Source: Fen-1273 sp963748405 (lineage in GTDB: Bacteria; Bacteroidota; Ignavibacteria; UBA10030; UBA6906). From it: DNA of 64,000 nt. Positions 26,555-35,758 of the stretch are shown here, one piece after another (within the stretch, counting starts at the first letter, position 1; each line of letters begins with the position of its first letter). Below the pieces are notes generated by a model. The model searched no databases, was not told where the DNA came from, and saw nothing but the letters and a program-made list of their open reading frames with translations. A program made the position numbers and the translations under genes. Location: positions 558,001 through 622,000 of the forward strand of contig CAVVIT010000005.1 in assembly GCA_963748405.1 (NCBI GenBank), in the 5' to 3' direction.

Positions 26555-27517
26555 ATGAACATCAGGGTTGTTGGCGCGGCTCTGCTGATAGCGCTCTGTG
26601 CGACGGGGGGCACGTCCGCGGCACAGGGGAAAGGGACAGAGAATCAGGACGCGAAAACGGAACGGCACGGGTGGCTGGGGGTCGCCGTACAGGACCTCAC
26701 CCCCCGGACCTCCCGTGAGAAAGGGCTCCCGGTGAAAACCGGGGCCCTCGTCAACGGCGTCACGGAGGAGAGCCCGGCGGAAGAAGCGGGAATCAAGGAA
26801 GACGACGTCATCGTGGAGTTCAACGGCAGGTCCATCGACGATGCGGATGACCTCCTCGCGGCAGTCCGCGGGGCCTCTGCAGGCGACAGGGCGACGGTCA
26901 CGCTCTGCCGGGGAAAGGAAAAAACCACCGTCCAGGTGACGCTGGGGAGGGCTCCACGCAGGGGTTTCGCGTTTTCCTACCGCGGGCCCGGGAGAATGAT
27001 GATCCCCCCCTTCGGGCCGATGCGTGAACTGCGGATGGACCACACGGACGGCATCAGCGGACTCTGGCTCACCGATCTTCACCGGCAGCTCGGAGAGTAT
27101 TTCGGGGCTCCGGGCGGACGGGGAGTCCTCATCGAGGAGGTGGAACCGAAAAGCGAGGGTGAGCGCGCGGGATTCAAAGCCGGCGACGTCATCATCAGCG
27201 CCGGCACAACCAGCGTCGAGACAACCGGGGATATCGCGGATGCCGTGGAGGGGAGCAAGAAGGGGGACAAGATCGAATTCGGCGTCCTCCGGAAGGGGGA
27301 ACATCTGACGCTCACCGCCGAATCGGAAGGACCCGCAGAGCACCGGCGCGGCGGATTCCGTTCGTTCCGGTTCAACGGTGAGGCCCGCCCGGGATTCGAA
27401 CCTGACAGGCTGAAACTGGAGATGGAGAGGCTCAGGGACGGGCTCCGGGAGATCGGGACCCGGATCAGGACTGAAATGCGGGACCTGGGAAGGAAGCTGA
27501 GGAGCGTGACGAGCTGA
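26555..27517 (+). CDS. Exported protein with two PDZ domains and no protease domain
   Basis: The 320-residue protein starts at an ATG 4 bases after GGAGGAGG. A signal peptide (IRVVGAALLIALCATGGTSA) is followed by PDZ1 (about 40-130: WLGVAVQDLTPR, SPAEEAGIKEDDVIVEFNGR) and PDZ2 (about 175-255: GVLIEEVEPKSEGERAGFKA, GDVIISAGTTSVETTGDI). The end is a charged coiled segment (RLKLEMERLRDGLREIG). No trypsin-like HtrA domain or catalytic triad is present, so it is not a DegP-type protease. It may bind C-termini of envelope proteins or partner a protease encoded elsewhere. It closes the sigma-factor operon. Confidence 0.85.
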   Translation: MNIRVVGAALLIALCATGGTSAAQGKGTENQDAKTERHGWLGVAVQDLTPRTSREKGLPVKTGALVNGVTEESPAEEAGIKEDDVIVEFNGRSIDDADDLLAAVRGASAGDRATVTLCRGKEKTTVQVTLGRAPRRGFAFSYRGPGRMMIPPFGPMRELRMDHTDGISGLWLTDLHRQLGEYFGAPGGRGVLIEEVEPKSEGERAGFKAGDVIISAGTTSVETTGDIADAVEGSKKGDKIEFGVLRKGEHLTLTAESEGPAEHRRGGFRSFRFNGEARPGFEPDRLKLEMERLRDGLREIGTRIRTEMRDLGRKLRSVTS

Positions 27518-27523
27518 AAAAAA

Positions 27524-27555
27524 AAGGGGCTCCGGTATCGCTCCCGGAGCCCCTT
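27524..27555. terminator. Bidirectional intrinsic terminator
   Basis: A perfect 12-bp stem (AAGGGGCTCCGG/CCGGAGCCCCTT) with an 8-base loop lies between the converging PDZ gene and the T9SS substrate. A run of nine A on its left gives the U tract for the minus-strand transcript. Confidence 0.8.
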
Positions 27556-27579
27556 CCCGCGTGCTGCTGCGGTCCCCCC

Positions 27580-29595
27580 CTATTTCAGAAGCACCATCTT
27601 TCGTACCGCCGAGTACGCCGCCCCGCCGTCAGGTCCCTTCACCTCGATGCGATAGAAATAGACGCCGCTCGACACCCCCCTCCCCGCAGCGTCACGCCCA
27701 TCCCACACCGTTTCGTGCGCCCCCGCCGTCATCGGGCCGTTGACCAGTGTCGCCACATTCTGCCCGAGCAGGTTGAACACGTTCATCGTCACCGCACCCC
27801 CCACCGGCAGCGTGTAGCTGATGCGCGTCGACGGGTTGAACGGATTCGGATAGTTCTGCCCGAGCGCGTACGATTGCACGACGGCACCGGGGACGGTGAC
27901 CGACGTCGTGACGCCGAGCGAGAAATTCTGCGTGAGCGAGAACTGCGACTGCCCCACGCTGATCATCTGCTGTGCACCGTCGTAGCCCACGAGATCCGCT
28001 GTGACCGTGACCGACCCCGACGGGAGCGCGTCGATGACATAGGCGCCCGTGGCGTCGGTCATCCCGTACCCCACCGCCGCGCCGGCCGCATCCAGCGCAA
28101 TGACGTTCACTCCCGCGAGCGGCGCGGCCCCCGACGTGATCGTCCCGGTGAGCGTGGCGACGCCGCTGGAATGGATTTGCACGACGCCGATCTCGATCCC
28201 CGTGACGTTGCCCGCGATCGTCACCGTGTCCGCATCCTTCCACCGGATCACCCCGAACGCCCCCGCTTTATAGAATGCCGGGGCGTATCCGCCGAACGGA
28301 ACGGCCATCACGATATACTTCCCTGCCAGCAGGTGGTCCACCGTGAACGCACCCAGCGAATCGGTGAACGAGAACCTGGACGGACGGGCGGCGTACGACC
28401 GGAGCGGGAACACGATGATCCGCGACGGGACGCGCACACCGGCCGAGTCCCACACGATCCCGCTCAGGCTGTACATCTCGGGAGCGCGGTACGGGTTAAG
28501 ATCGAAATCGATCCCGCTGACCTCTCCGTTCACGGGAATCTCCGTCGCCTCCGACGGGATGCTCTTGTGGTCGTAATACTGCGGGAAGAATCCGGCTTTG
28601 GCCGCCAGCGCCAGGTAGGACCGCTGGGACAGGACCGTCGCGTCGTACGCGCCCGTCGAGTCGGTCAGTCCCTTCCAGGCGACTCCCTGGATGCATCCCA
28701 CGTTGTCAAGGACAAGCGTTTCCCCCGGAAGGTCGGTGACCGCCTCGCCGGCCGACGCCATGACGTGCATTTCCTGGATTGTCCGCGTGATCACGACGAG
28801 GGCACCCTTCAGCGGATTGCCCGCAGAATCCTTCACCGTACCCTTCAGATGCACGAGCGTCGGCGGAACGAACCGGGCCAGGGCGAAGTTAATCGTGTCC
28901 CTGCCGCCGTCGGTCACGGCGACCGGCGTGGCATGCGCGGGATCGTAGGCATCCCTGTACCACTGCGGTTTATAGACGGGGAACGGCATGACCGCCATGA
29001 CGAGCCGCCCCATCAGAAACGGAGGATCGCAGAGCACGAGGTAGTTCCCCGTGTCAAGCACCGCCGAATATCTTCCGAGGCTGTCCGCCAGGGTCTGCGG
29101 CACCCAGAGAACAGGCGACGCGGGCCGGAAGAACATGACGTGCGAATACGGGACGGGTTTCCCGCTCACACTGTCGGTCACCGTGCCGGCGATCATCCCC
29201 GTCTTTTCACCCCCGGCCGGCCCGAGCGTCAACCATGCCAGGTTGCTCCGTCCGCTCTCTTTCGTCGTGGAGTCGGGCATCATCCAGACCCACGTCACGT
29301 AGTAGTAATACGTGTGCCCGGCGGCGACCTGGAGATCGTTGTACTCGGGTTTGTCCGTCGTATTGAGAAAAACAAAAGAGACCGAATCGTCGACCGACCG
29401 GTACACCCTGAACGTGTTTACCGGCACCGGAGGAAGGATCTTCGGCAGCTGCCAGTTGAGCATGACGCCCGGTGTCACCTGGCCCCCCGCGTGTACCGTC
29501 AGATTGACCGGCGGCGGCGGAAGCTGCGCAAGGGCGGTACCGCCCAGCGCCAGGGAAAGCAGCACAGCAAGGGAAATCGTAAAGAAGCGTCTCAT
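27580..29595 (-). CDS. Type IX-secreted protein with carboxypeptidase-regulatory-like domains
   Basis: The start is the ATG at 29593-29595, after GAGGAGG, giving a clear signal peptide (FFTISLAVLLSLALGGTALAQ); a longer upstream reading frame is unlikely. The 671 residues contain a fibronectin-like N-terminal module (PPPVNLTVHAGGQVTPG), several CarboxypepD-reg-like Ig modules (GTVTDSVSGKPVPYSHVMF, GTVKDSAGNPLKGALVVI, GTITSGAAPLAGVNVIAL), and a C-terminal sorting domain with NYPNPFNPSTRISYTLP, NLLGQNVATLVNG and GVYFYRIEV. That CTD directs export by the T9SS and surface attachment. No catalytic domain is seen, so a surface or adhesive role is likely. Confidence 0.88.
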   Translation of the reverse strand: MRRFFTISLAVLLSLALGGTALAQLPPPPVNLTVHAGGQVTPGVMLNWQLPKILPPVPVNTFRVYRSVDDSVSFVFLNTTDKPEYNDLQVAAGHTYYYYVTWVWMMPDSTTKESGRSNLAWLTLGPAGGEKTGMIAGTVTDSVSGKPVPYSHVMFFRPASPVLWVPQTLADSLGRYSAVLDTGNYLVLCDPPFLMGRLVMAVMPFPVYKPQWYRDAYDPAHATPVAVTDGGRDTINFALARFVPPTLVHLKGTVKDSAGNPLKGALVVITRTIQEMHVMASAGEAVTDLPGETLVLDNVGCIQGVAWKGLTDSTGAYDATVLSQRSYLALAAKAGFFPQYYDHKSIPSEATEIPVNGEVSGIDFDLNPYRAPEMYSLSGIVWDSAGVRVPSRIIVFPLRSYAARPSRFSFTDSLGAFTVDHLLAGKYIVMAVPFGGYAPAFYKAGAFGVIRWKDADTVTIAGNVTGIEIGVVQIHSSGVATLTGTITSGAAPLAGVNVIALDAAGAAVGYGMTDATGAYVIDALPSGSVTVTADLVGYDGAQQMISVGQSQFSLTQNFSLGVTTSVTVPGAVVQSYALGQNYPNPFNPSTRISYTLPVGGAVTMNVFNLLGQNVATLVNGPMTAGAHETVWDGRDAAGRGVSSGVYFYRIEVKGPDGGAAYSAVRKMVLLK

Positions 29596-29948
29596 GGAAT
29601 GATCCTCCTCGTTGAACAATTGCATCAAAGACCGCAAATATCCGCCTGGGCAGGCTTCATCTTCCGCAATCAACGTGCCAGCACGCAGGAGGACAGGGGG
29701 ATGGACCGGAGGGCTCTAAGTCGTTGAATATCATTCTCCTATGACCCTCCACCGCGGCATGGCCCTCCACGGAGGGGACAATCGAATGCGGGAAATGCGG
29801 GGCGTACTGCGGGAACATCCGTGACCAAGCACTTCTCCACCCGGAGCGGGACAAAGGCGCGGAAACGGGGGGAGAATTGAGGAATTCACCTTTTTTACCT
29901 ATCTTCCGTATCGTCTTTTCACACTTCCGGAAGCAGGGGCGGCAGCCC
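29596..29948. other. Divergent intergenic region, 353 bases
   Basis: No gene or RNA is evident. It holds the 5' leader of the T9SS substrate on the left, a short palindromic stretch (CCCTCCACGGAGGG near 29762-29776), and the aldehyde dehydrogenase promoter at its right end. No clear promoter for the minus-strand gene could be picked out. Confidence 0.6.
29877..29905 (+). promoter_or_regulatory. Promoter of the aldehyde dehydrogenase gene
   Basis: TTGAGG (29877-29882), a 17-base spacer and TATCTT (29900-29905). The predicted start of transcription is after a possible upstream start codon at 29877, so translation from there is unlikely and the GTG at 29949 is favoured. Confidence 0.55.
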
Positions 29949-31451
29949 GTGAGATTGTACCAGCTCTTTATCAACGATCAGTTCGTCGACGGGGCAGAGA
30001 AGCGGACGTTCACGTCGCTCAATCCGTTCAGCGGCGAGACGCTCGCAACGTGCGCCAGGGCGGGAGTCGCCGATGCCCGCCGTGCCGTGAGCGCGGCGCG
30101 GGAGGCGTTCGACGCCGGACCGTGGCCCCGGATGACGCGGGAAGAACGCTCCGCATACCTGAAGAAACTCTCCGACGCGCTCAACGCCAACGCCCCCCGG
30201 TTTGTCGAACTTGAAGTCGCCGACACCGGCTCCACGCTCAGGAAGGCGAAAGAGGACGTCTACCTGAGCGCCCGCGCGTTCGGGAGCTATGCCAGGTTCG
30301 CTCTCGTGGATCTCACGGAAAAGCTCGACGGCGTTTCCCGGCCGGGCGTCAGCACGAACATACTCGTCCGCGAGCCGGTGGGGGTCGTCGCCGCGATCAT
30401 CCCGTGGAATTTTTCCCTCAAGATGGCGGCCTGGAAGCTCGGCCCGGCGCTCGCGGCCGGAAACACCGTGGTGCTCAAGCCCTCGGAAGAAACGCCCGTG
30501 AGCGCGATGGAGCTTGCCAGGCTCGTTCACGAGACCGGGTTCCCCCCGGGGGTTGTCAACGTCATCACGGGGTTCGGCGAAGATGCCGGCGCGGAACTGT
30601 GCCGCAATCCGCTCGTCGACAAGGTGGCCTTCACCGGGTCGACGGAAACGGGCCGCCTGGTGATGCAGGGCGCGGCGGCGACGCTCAAGAACATCACGCT
30701 GGAGTGCGGAGGGAAGTCCGCCAACATCGTCCTCGACGACGCGGACATGGACCTCGCGGTCGACGGCGCGCTGTACGCCTCGATGTACCACCAGGGGCAG
30801 TGCTGCGAGGCGGGGAGCCGGCTGTTCCTCCCCGAACGGATCGCCGACGAATTCGTGGATCGCCTCGCCGCCGGTGTGCGGGCCATGAAGACGGGAGACC
30901 CGATGAATGTCCTCACCGACATCGGACCCCTGATCTCCCGGCGCCAGCAGGAGTCCGTCCTCGGGTACATCGCCGGGGGGAAAAGGGACGGCGCCGTCCT
31001 CGTGACCGGGGGGGACGTACCGCGCGATCCCGCGTGCGCCCGCGGGTTCTTCGTGGAGCCCACGATATTCGACAGGGTGGATAATTCCTGGGAGATCGCC
31101 CGCGAGGAGATCTTCGGACCTGTCCTGTCCGTTCTGCGGTACAGGGAGACCGCCGACGCGGTCCGCATGGCGAACGATTCGCCGTACGGGCTGGGAGGAG
31201 GAGTCTGGTCGCGTGACCCGGAGCGGGCCATGGACGTCGCCCGCTCGATCCGCGCGGGCACCGTCTGGATCAACGAGTGGCACCTGTTGAGCGAACGCGC
31301 ACCGTTCGGCGGCTACAAGCAGAGCGGCATCGGACGGGAATTCGGGCTCGACGGGCTGAAGGAATACACGGAGGCCAAGCACATTCACGTGGACGAGGCG
31401 GGCACCCGCGACAGAAAACCGTGGTACGACACCGTCGTTCCGAGACATTGA
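29949..31451 (+). CDS. NAD(P)-dependent aldehyde dehydrogenase
   Basis: The 500-residue protein starts at GTG 29949, matching the family N-terminus (LYQLFINDQFVDG). Core motifs are all present: the cofactor loop IIPWNFSLKMAAWKLGPALA with KPSEETP, the GSTETGR turn, general base in LECGGKSANIV, and the catalytic cysteine in YHQGQCCEAGSR. The end has the EIFGPVLSV and PFGGYKQSGIGRE blocks. It oxidises aldehydes to acids; the group is near betaine/retinal-type dehydrogenases, but no substrate can be named. It appears to head its own unit with a lipoprotein gene behind it. Confidence 0.92.
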   Translation: MRLYQLFINDQFVDGAEKRTFTSLNPFSGETLATCARAGVADARRAVSAAREAFDAGPWPRMTREERSAYLKKLSDALNANAPRFVELEVADTGSTLRKAKEDVYLSARAFGSYARFALVDLTEKLDGVSRPGVSTNILVREPVGVVAAIIPWNFSLKMAAWKLGPALAAGNTVVLKPSEETPVSAMELARLVHETGFPPGVVNVITGFGEDAGAELCRNPLVDKVAFTGSTETGRLVMQGAAATLKNITLECGGKSANIVLDDADMDLAVDGALYASMYHQGQCCEAGSRLFLPERIADEFVDRLAAGVRAMKTGDPMNVLTDIGPLISRRQQESVLGYIAGGKRDGAVLVTGGDVPRDPACARGFFVEPTIFDRVDNSWEIAREEIFGPVLSVLRYRETADAVRMANDSPYGLGGGVWSRDPERAMDVARSIRAGTVWINEWHLLSERAPFGGYKQSGIGREFGLDGLKEYTEAKHIHVDEAGTRDRKPWYDTVVPRH

Positions 31452-31490
31452 CCATTCACCATCATTCACATTCCTGGAAAGGCCAACCCG

Positions 31491-32510
31491 ATGACAACAC
31501 ATGCCCGTAGTGCGGCAGGCGTTGCTCTCTCGTTCAGCACGCTGTTGATCATCCTCATTTTCGCCGGATGCGGGGGTGGCGAACAGAAGATGGAGCCCGT
31601 GAAGCCGGGCGAGATGGACACGTACAAGGACCCCGGGTTCGGGTTTTCGATACAGTATCCGAAAGGCTGGCTGCCGAACGCCGAAGTCGGACGCGCGGGA
31701 TTTTACAGCGCCCAGGAAGTTGACAAGAAGTTCCTCGACCCGACGGGCGCGTTTCCCGACGGGAGCATGATCGGGGTCACGGTCATCCGCTCCTCGAACC
31801 CCGACACGGCAAAAAAGATCATGGAAGACATGGGCAAGAGCGGGTTTGTCATCTCCAAACCCGAATCGGTCTCCGTCGGCGGAAAGCCGGGCATCCGGTA
31901 CGGATACTCCGGCCTGTACACCAAGACGATCAAGGAGACCGGGCAGCACACGTACGTCCTCTCCGACACGATCCTGTATGACATCCGCTGTGCGGGGTTC
32001 GGCGGGTTTTACGACGCGTACAGGGCGGTGTTCGACGCATCGATCGCCACGCTGCAGTTCCCCAGGCCGGTCGTCCCGGGGAGGGACCAGACGCTGCCGT
32101 CCGAAAACACGGCGGACGCGAGCGGCAAGCTCTTCTCGATCCAGTATCCCGACAATTTCCAGCAGATCGCCGCGGCCAAGGGGCAAAACGAGGAAGTCGT
32201 CGAGCTCAGCGGCGTCCGGAAGGACTGCTCCATCCGCGTGGACGTGTTCGGCGCCAAGGGGCTGCCGGTGGAGAAAGTGTTCGACCAGAACAAGGGAAAA
32301 TACAAGGCGACGGCAACGGGCAAATCCACGGTGGGGGGACTCCAGGCTCTGTGGCTGACGTACCAGGCGGGCCCGAACGTGGACCGGAGATTCTATTTCA
32401 TCGTGAAGAACGACAAGGTGTTCCGCGTCACGATGGACTGGTACCGCCCGCAGCGCGACGACTATCTCAAAGCGTACGACAAAGCCATCAACTCACTGAA
32501 AATCAAATAG
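31491..32510 (+). CDS. Lipoprotein with PsbP/Mog1-like domains
   Basis: The 339-residue protein has a lipoprotein signal (FSTLLIILIFAGC, cysteine at about residue 27). Two similar halves are visible: GFGFSIQYPKGWLP (from about 48) and LFSIQYPDNFQQI (from about 205), each followed by alternating strands and a helix. The 'FSIQYPxGW' opening is typical of PsbP/Mog1-fold proteins, which are often periplasmic binding or assembly factors. Function unknown. It follows the aldehyde dehydrogenase by 40 bases and precedes a YbjQ homologue by 20. Confidence 0.75.
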   Translation: MTTHARSAAGVALSFSTLLIILIFAGCGGGEQKMEPVKPGEMDTYKDPGFGFSIQYPKGWLPNAEVGRAGFYSAQEVDKKFLDPTGAFPDGSMIGVTVIRSSNPDTAKKIMEDMGKSGFVISKPESVSVGGKPGIRYGYSGLYTKTIKETGQHTYVLSDTILYDIRCAGFGGFYDAYRAVFDASIATLQFPRPVVPGRDQTLPSENTADASGKLFSIQYPDNFQQIAAAKGQNEEVVELSGVRKDCSIRVDVFGAKGLPVEKVFDQNKGKYKATATGKSTVGGLQALWLTYQAGPNVDRRFYFIVKNDKVFRVTMDWYRPQRDDYLKAYDKAINSLKIK

Positions 32511-32530
32511 CAGGCACCCGGAGGCAATCC

Positions 32531-32860
32531 ATGGACCCCAAACTCGTCACCACGGCATTCACGCTTGACGGCTATCGCATCGTCAGGAATCTCGGCGTCG
32601 TGCGGGGAATCACCGTGCGTTCAAGGTCGATCGTCGGCAACATCGGCGCGGGAATCCAGACGCTGTTCGGGGGGAACATCTCTCTCCTGCAGGAACTCTG
32701 TGAACGGACCCGCCAGGAGGCGTTCATGATCATGATGCAGCATGCGACCGAGCACGGCGCGAACGCCGTCATCGGGATGCGCTACGACGCCAACGAGGTG
32801 ATGTCGGGCGTCACCGAGGTGCTGGCCTACGGCACCGCGGTCGTCGTGGAAAAGGCATAA
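32531..32860 (+). CDS. YbjQ family (UPF0145) protein
   Basis: The 109-residue protein matches YbjQ: an N-terminal strand leading to GVVRGITVRSRSIVG, the GGNISLLQELCERTRQEA helix, a second helix with HGANAVIGMRYDANEV, then VLAYGTAVVVE. The family forms pentamers in crystals and has been called heavy-metal binding because of sequence resemblance, but the biochemical role is not settled. It starts at an ATG 20 bases after the lipoprotein gene and is probably co-transcribed with it. A short GC hairpin follows at 32863-32879. Confidence 0.88.
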   Translation: MDPKLVTTAFTLDGYRIVRNLGVVRGITVRSRSIVGNIGAGIQTLFGGNISLLQELCERTRQEAFMIMMQHATEHGANAVIGMRYDANEVMSGVTEVLAYGTAVVVEKA

Positions 32861-32911
32861 CCGGGGGGGCTCCCCCCCCGTCACGTTCTCTGACATCGAG
32901 GAAGGATCGTT

Positions 32912-33898
32912 ATGCGAAGCCTGATTTTCAGATTCATGTTCTGCACGGGTCTCCTGTGCGCGGCACCCGAGATCTTCTCGCAGCAGCCGATCCTGAGCCC
33001 GCGCGATTCCGTTTTCCTCACGCTGGACACGAACGTCATCAGCGTCAACTACGGACGCCCGTCGATGCGCGGGAGGAAGATCATGGGAGGACTCGTCCCC
33101 TGGAATAAGGTCTGGCGCACCGGGGCGAACCAGGCGACGCACCTCAAGACTTCGTTCGACATGACGTTCGGGGGCGTCCCCGTGACGCGCGGGAGGTACA
33201 CGCTCTGGACGATCCCCTCGGGCGACGGCTGGAAGGTCATCCTCAACAAGCAGACCGGCCAGTGGGGAACCGACTACGATCCGGGTCTGGATCTCGCCCG
33301 GTTCGACGCGAAAGCGGAGCAGACCGCGGCGGTCGTCGACACGTTCACGATCTCCCTGCACGCGACGGGCAGGACCTCGGGGGTGATGAAGCTCACGTGG
33401 GAGAACACCTCCGTCGCGGTCCCCTTCCAGAAGAACGAGCACATCCGCCCGTTGAGCCCGGGAGACTCGGCGGCGATCACGCTCGGCGGGAAGAACGTGT
33501 GGGTTCGCTACAGCCGCCCCTACATGCGCGGACGCCCGATCTGGGGGGTCATCGTCCCGTTCGATTCCGTCTGGCGCACGGGGGCGAACCTGGCCACGTC
33601 GCTCGTCACGGAGGGGGAGATCACGCTCGGCCAGGCAAGCGTCCCGGCGGGGTCCTACACGCTGTATTCCGTCCCCTCCCCGGGCGCGCTCACGCTCATC
33701 ATCAGCAGGAAGCCCGGGGGACGGGAGCCCGCGTATGACCGGGGGAGCGATCTCGCGCGCGTCGTCATGAAGCAGGAACGGGCCCCCTCTCCCATCGACC
33801 CGTTCAGGATCTGGTTTGAGAAGGACGGGACCGGCGGCGGCACCCTTAGCATCGGGTGGGGAGACAGGTTCTTCAGCACGCACGTCGGGACTCACTGA
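32912..33898 (+). CDS. Exported protein with tandem DUF2911 domains
   Basis: The 328-residue protein starts at an ATG after GAGGAAGG with a signal peptide (FRFMFCTGLLCAAPEIFS). It contains two copies of DUF2911. Copy 1 (about 45-165) has NYGRPSMRGRKI, VWRTGANQAT and GRYTLWTIP; copy 2 (about 190-310) has RYSRPYMRGRPI, VWRTGANLAT and GSYTLYSVP. DUF2911 is a Bacteroidota-rich beta-sandwich family of unknown function, usually with one domain, so the duplication is notable. A strong hairpin ends the unit at 33916-33950. Confidence 0.87.
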   Translation: MRSLIFRFMFCTGLLCAAPEIFSQQPILSPRDSVFLTLDTNVISVNYGRPSMRGRKIMGGLVPWNKVWRTGANQATHLKTSFDMTFGGVPVTRGRYTLWTIPSGDGWKVILNKQTGQWGTDYDPGLDLARFDAKAEQTAAVVDTFTISLHATGRTSGVMKLTWENTSVAVPFQKNEHIRPLSPGDSAAITLGGKNVWVRYSRPYMRGRPIWGVIVPFDSVWRTGANLATSLVTEGEITLGQASVPAGSYTLYSVPSPGALTLIISRKPGGREPAYDRGSDLARVVMKQERAPSPIDPFRIWFEKDGTGGGTLSIGWGDRFFSTHVGTH

Positions 33899-33915
33899 GG
33901 GGTCCCGCCAGGGAC

Positions 33916-33950
33916 GCAACAGGGCCCGCCCGCAGGGCGGGCCCTGTTGC
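33916..33950 (+). terminator. Strong hairpin terminator
   Basis: A perfect 16-bp stem from GCAACAGGGCCCGCCC to GGGCGGGCCCTGTTGC with a 3-base loop lies 17 bases after the DUF2911 stop. The trailing sequence is C-rich with few T, so release may be inefficient or Rho-aided. It overlaps the -35 of the next promoter. Confidence 0.7.
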
Positions 33951-33975
33951 ATCTTCCCCCCCTCCGGCGTACATT
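33947..33975 (+). promoter_or_regulatory. Promoter of the NAD-binding protein / phosphofructokinase pair
   Basis: TTGCAT (33947-33952), 17 bases, TACATT (33970-33975), with the gene start at 34039. The -35 lies in the right arm of the preceding terminator hairpin. Confidence 0.5.
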
Positions 33976-34038
33976 GGTGTACCTCTCTGTTCTTGCAGCA
34001 TCTCGCACATTCCCGGCTCACTCACTCGATATCAGCGC

Positions 34039-35754
34039 ATGGATATTCAGGGCAAGACCGTGCTTGTCATAGGCGGATGGGGACTCGTCGGATCGGCGAT
34101 CTGCCGGCGGTTTATGAACGAACGTCCCGGTCGCATGATCGTCACCTCCCTCACGCGGGAGGAGGCCACGGACGCCGTCAGGGACCTGCGGAAGGACTAC
34201 CCGGCCGCGGGAAAAGACTTCTTCATTCCCTGGTGGGGGAACATCTTCGTTCGCCAGCAGCTCAAGGACACGCCCCGCGAAACGATCCTCTCGAACGTGA
34301 AACACAGGACGATGATCATCGAAGACATCGTCGACGAGCTCTCGGGGCCCGTGCTGAAACGCTCGAGCCTGTACCGCCTCATGCAGAAATACAAGCCCGA
34401 GATCGTCGTCGACTGCGTCAACTCCGCGACGGGGATCGCCTACCAGGATATCTTCCAGGTGTCGCGCCGGCTCATCAGGCAGGTGAAGCACGCGCGCGCA
34501 TCCCGGAAAGCCCCCCCGGCGGAGCTGTTCGACGGTATCGAACGGCTCCTGTGCACGCTGTACGTCCCCCAGCTCATCCGGCACGTCCAGATCATGTACC
34601 GGTCGATGCAGGAGGCGGGAACCGGGATCTACGTCAAGATCGGCACGAGCGGGACCGGCGGCATGGGTCTGAACATCCCCTACACGCACAGCGAAGAACG
34701 CCCGTCGCGGGTCCTGCTCTCGAAGTCCGCCGTGGCGGGGGCGCATACGCTCCTCCTGTTCCTCATGGGGCGGACCCCCGACGCCCCCATTACGAAAGAG
34801 ATCAAGCCGACGGCAGCGATCGCCTGGAAGAAGATCGCCTACGGCGAGGTCACGCGCCGCGGCAAACCGATCCAGCTCGTCGACTGCCCCCCCTCGCGCG
34901 CGGTGCCGCTCGGCAGAACGCTCCGGCTCGTCATGCCGGACGCGGCGACGCCGACGAGCGAGACGCTCCGGTCCGTGTACATCGATACCGGTGAGAACGG
35001 CCTGTTCTCCCGCGGGGAATTCGAGGCCATCTCCACTCCCGGGCAGATGGAGTTCGTGACCCCCGAAGAAATCGCCGAAAGCACGATCTTCGAGATCAGG
35101 GCCGGCAACACGGGGCACGACATCATCAACGCGCTCGACAACGCCACGCTGGCACCGACCTACCGCGCCGGGTTCATGTTCAACAGCGCCATGGACAGCC
35201 TCATCCAGCTCGAGAAGGAGCACGGCGTCGACAGCGTGGCGTTCGAGATGCTCGGCCCCCCGCGGCTTTCCAAGCTCCTGTACGAGTCCTACCTCCTGAA
35301 GCTGTGCTACGGCGACATCAGGAGCGTCACGAGGTCCGACGCGACAACAATGAGCCGCCGGCTCACGGACCTCATCGAGATCGACGACAGGCTCCGGGCC
35401 AACATCATTTCGATCGGTATCCCCGTTCTCCTCCCGGACGGCAGGTCCATGCTCCGGGGCCCGTCGATCAAGATCCCGCCGCACCGGGGGGACGATACGC
35501 TCCGGGTCACCCCGAAAGCGATCGACCAGTGGGCGCATGACGGGTGGGTGGACCTGCGGGAAAAGAACATGACGGTCTGGCTCAAGCGGCTGACCGAGAT
35601 ACGCCGGATGGTGGAGAAGCTGCCGGCGGAAGAGACCAGTTCGCGCATCATGCACAACCGTGACTACTGGAAAAACCTCGCCGAGATCGATCCGGGAAAG
35701 ATCTGCGGATGGATCTTCACGTACGAGGAAAAAGGAAAACGAATGAAGGCATAA
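34039..35754 (+). CDS. Large NAD(P)-binding epimerase/dehydrogenase-like protein
   Basis: The 571-residue protein starts at the ATG of MDIQGKTVLVIGGWGLVGSA, giving a Rossmann GxxGxxG at once. The first about 300 residues resemble an extended short-chain dehydrogenase/epimerase, with IVVDCVNSATGIAYQDIF and VKIGTSGTGGMGLNIPYTHS. The rest (about 300-571) is not a domain I recognise; it has GNTGHDIINALDNATL and ends in basic helices. It has no visible transmembrane segment. It precedes the phosphofructokinase gene by 4 bases, so the two are surely co-expressed. Reaction unknown; a sugar-phosphate or nucleotide-sugar substrate is a guess. Confidence 0.7.
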   Translation: MDIQGKTVLVIGGWGLVGSAICRRFMNERPGRMIVTSLTREEATDAVRDLRKDYPAAGKDFFIPWWGNIFVRQQLKDTPRETILSNVKHRTMIIEDIVDELSGPVLKRSSLYRLMQKYKPEIVVDCVNSATGIAYQDIFQVSRRLIRQVKHARASRKAPPAELFDGIERLLCTLYVPQLIRHVQIMYRSMQEAGTGIYVKIGTSGTGGMGLNIPYTHSEERPSRVLLSKSAVAGAHTLLLFLMGRTPDAPITKEIKPTAAIAWKKIAYGEVTRRGKPIQLVDCPPSRAVPLGRTLRLVMPDAATPTSETLRSVYIDTGENGLFSRGEFEAISTPGQMEFVTPEEIAESTIFEIRAGNTGHDIINALDNATLAPTYRAGFMFNSAMDSLIQLEKEHGVDSVAFEMLGPPRLSKLLYESYLLKLCYGDIRSVTRSDATTMSRRLTDLIEIDDRLRANIISIGIPVLLPDGRSMLRGPSIKIPPHRGDDTLRVTPKAIDQWAHDGWVDLREKNMTVWLKRLTEIRRMVEKLPAEETSSRIMHNRDYWKNLAEIDPGKICGWIFTYEEKGKRMKA

Positions 35755-35758
35755 GACC

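Noticed and set aside
29877..29948. Earlier ATG for the aldehyde dehydrogenase
   Set aside because: It lies inside the promoter -35 box and adds residues not seen in the family.
32863..32879. G7/C8 stretch after YbjQ as a terminator
   Set aside because: The possible stem has a two-base loop and no T tract; co-transcription into DUF2911 is not excluded.
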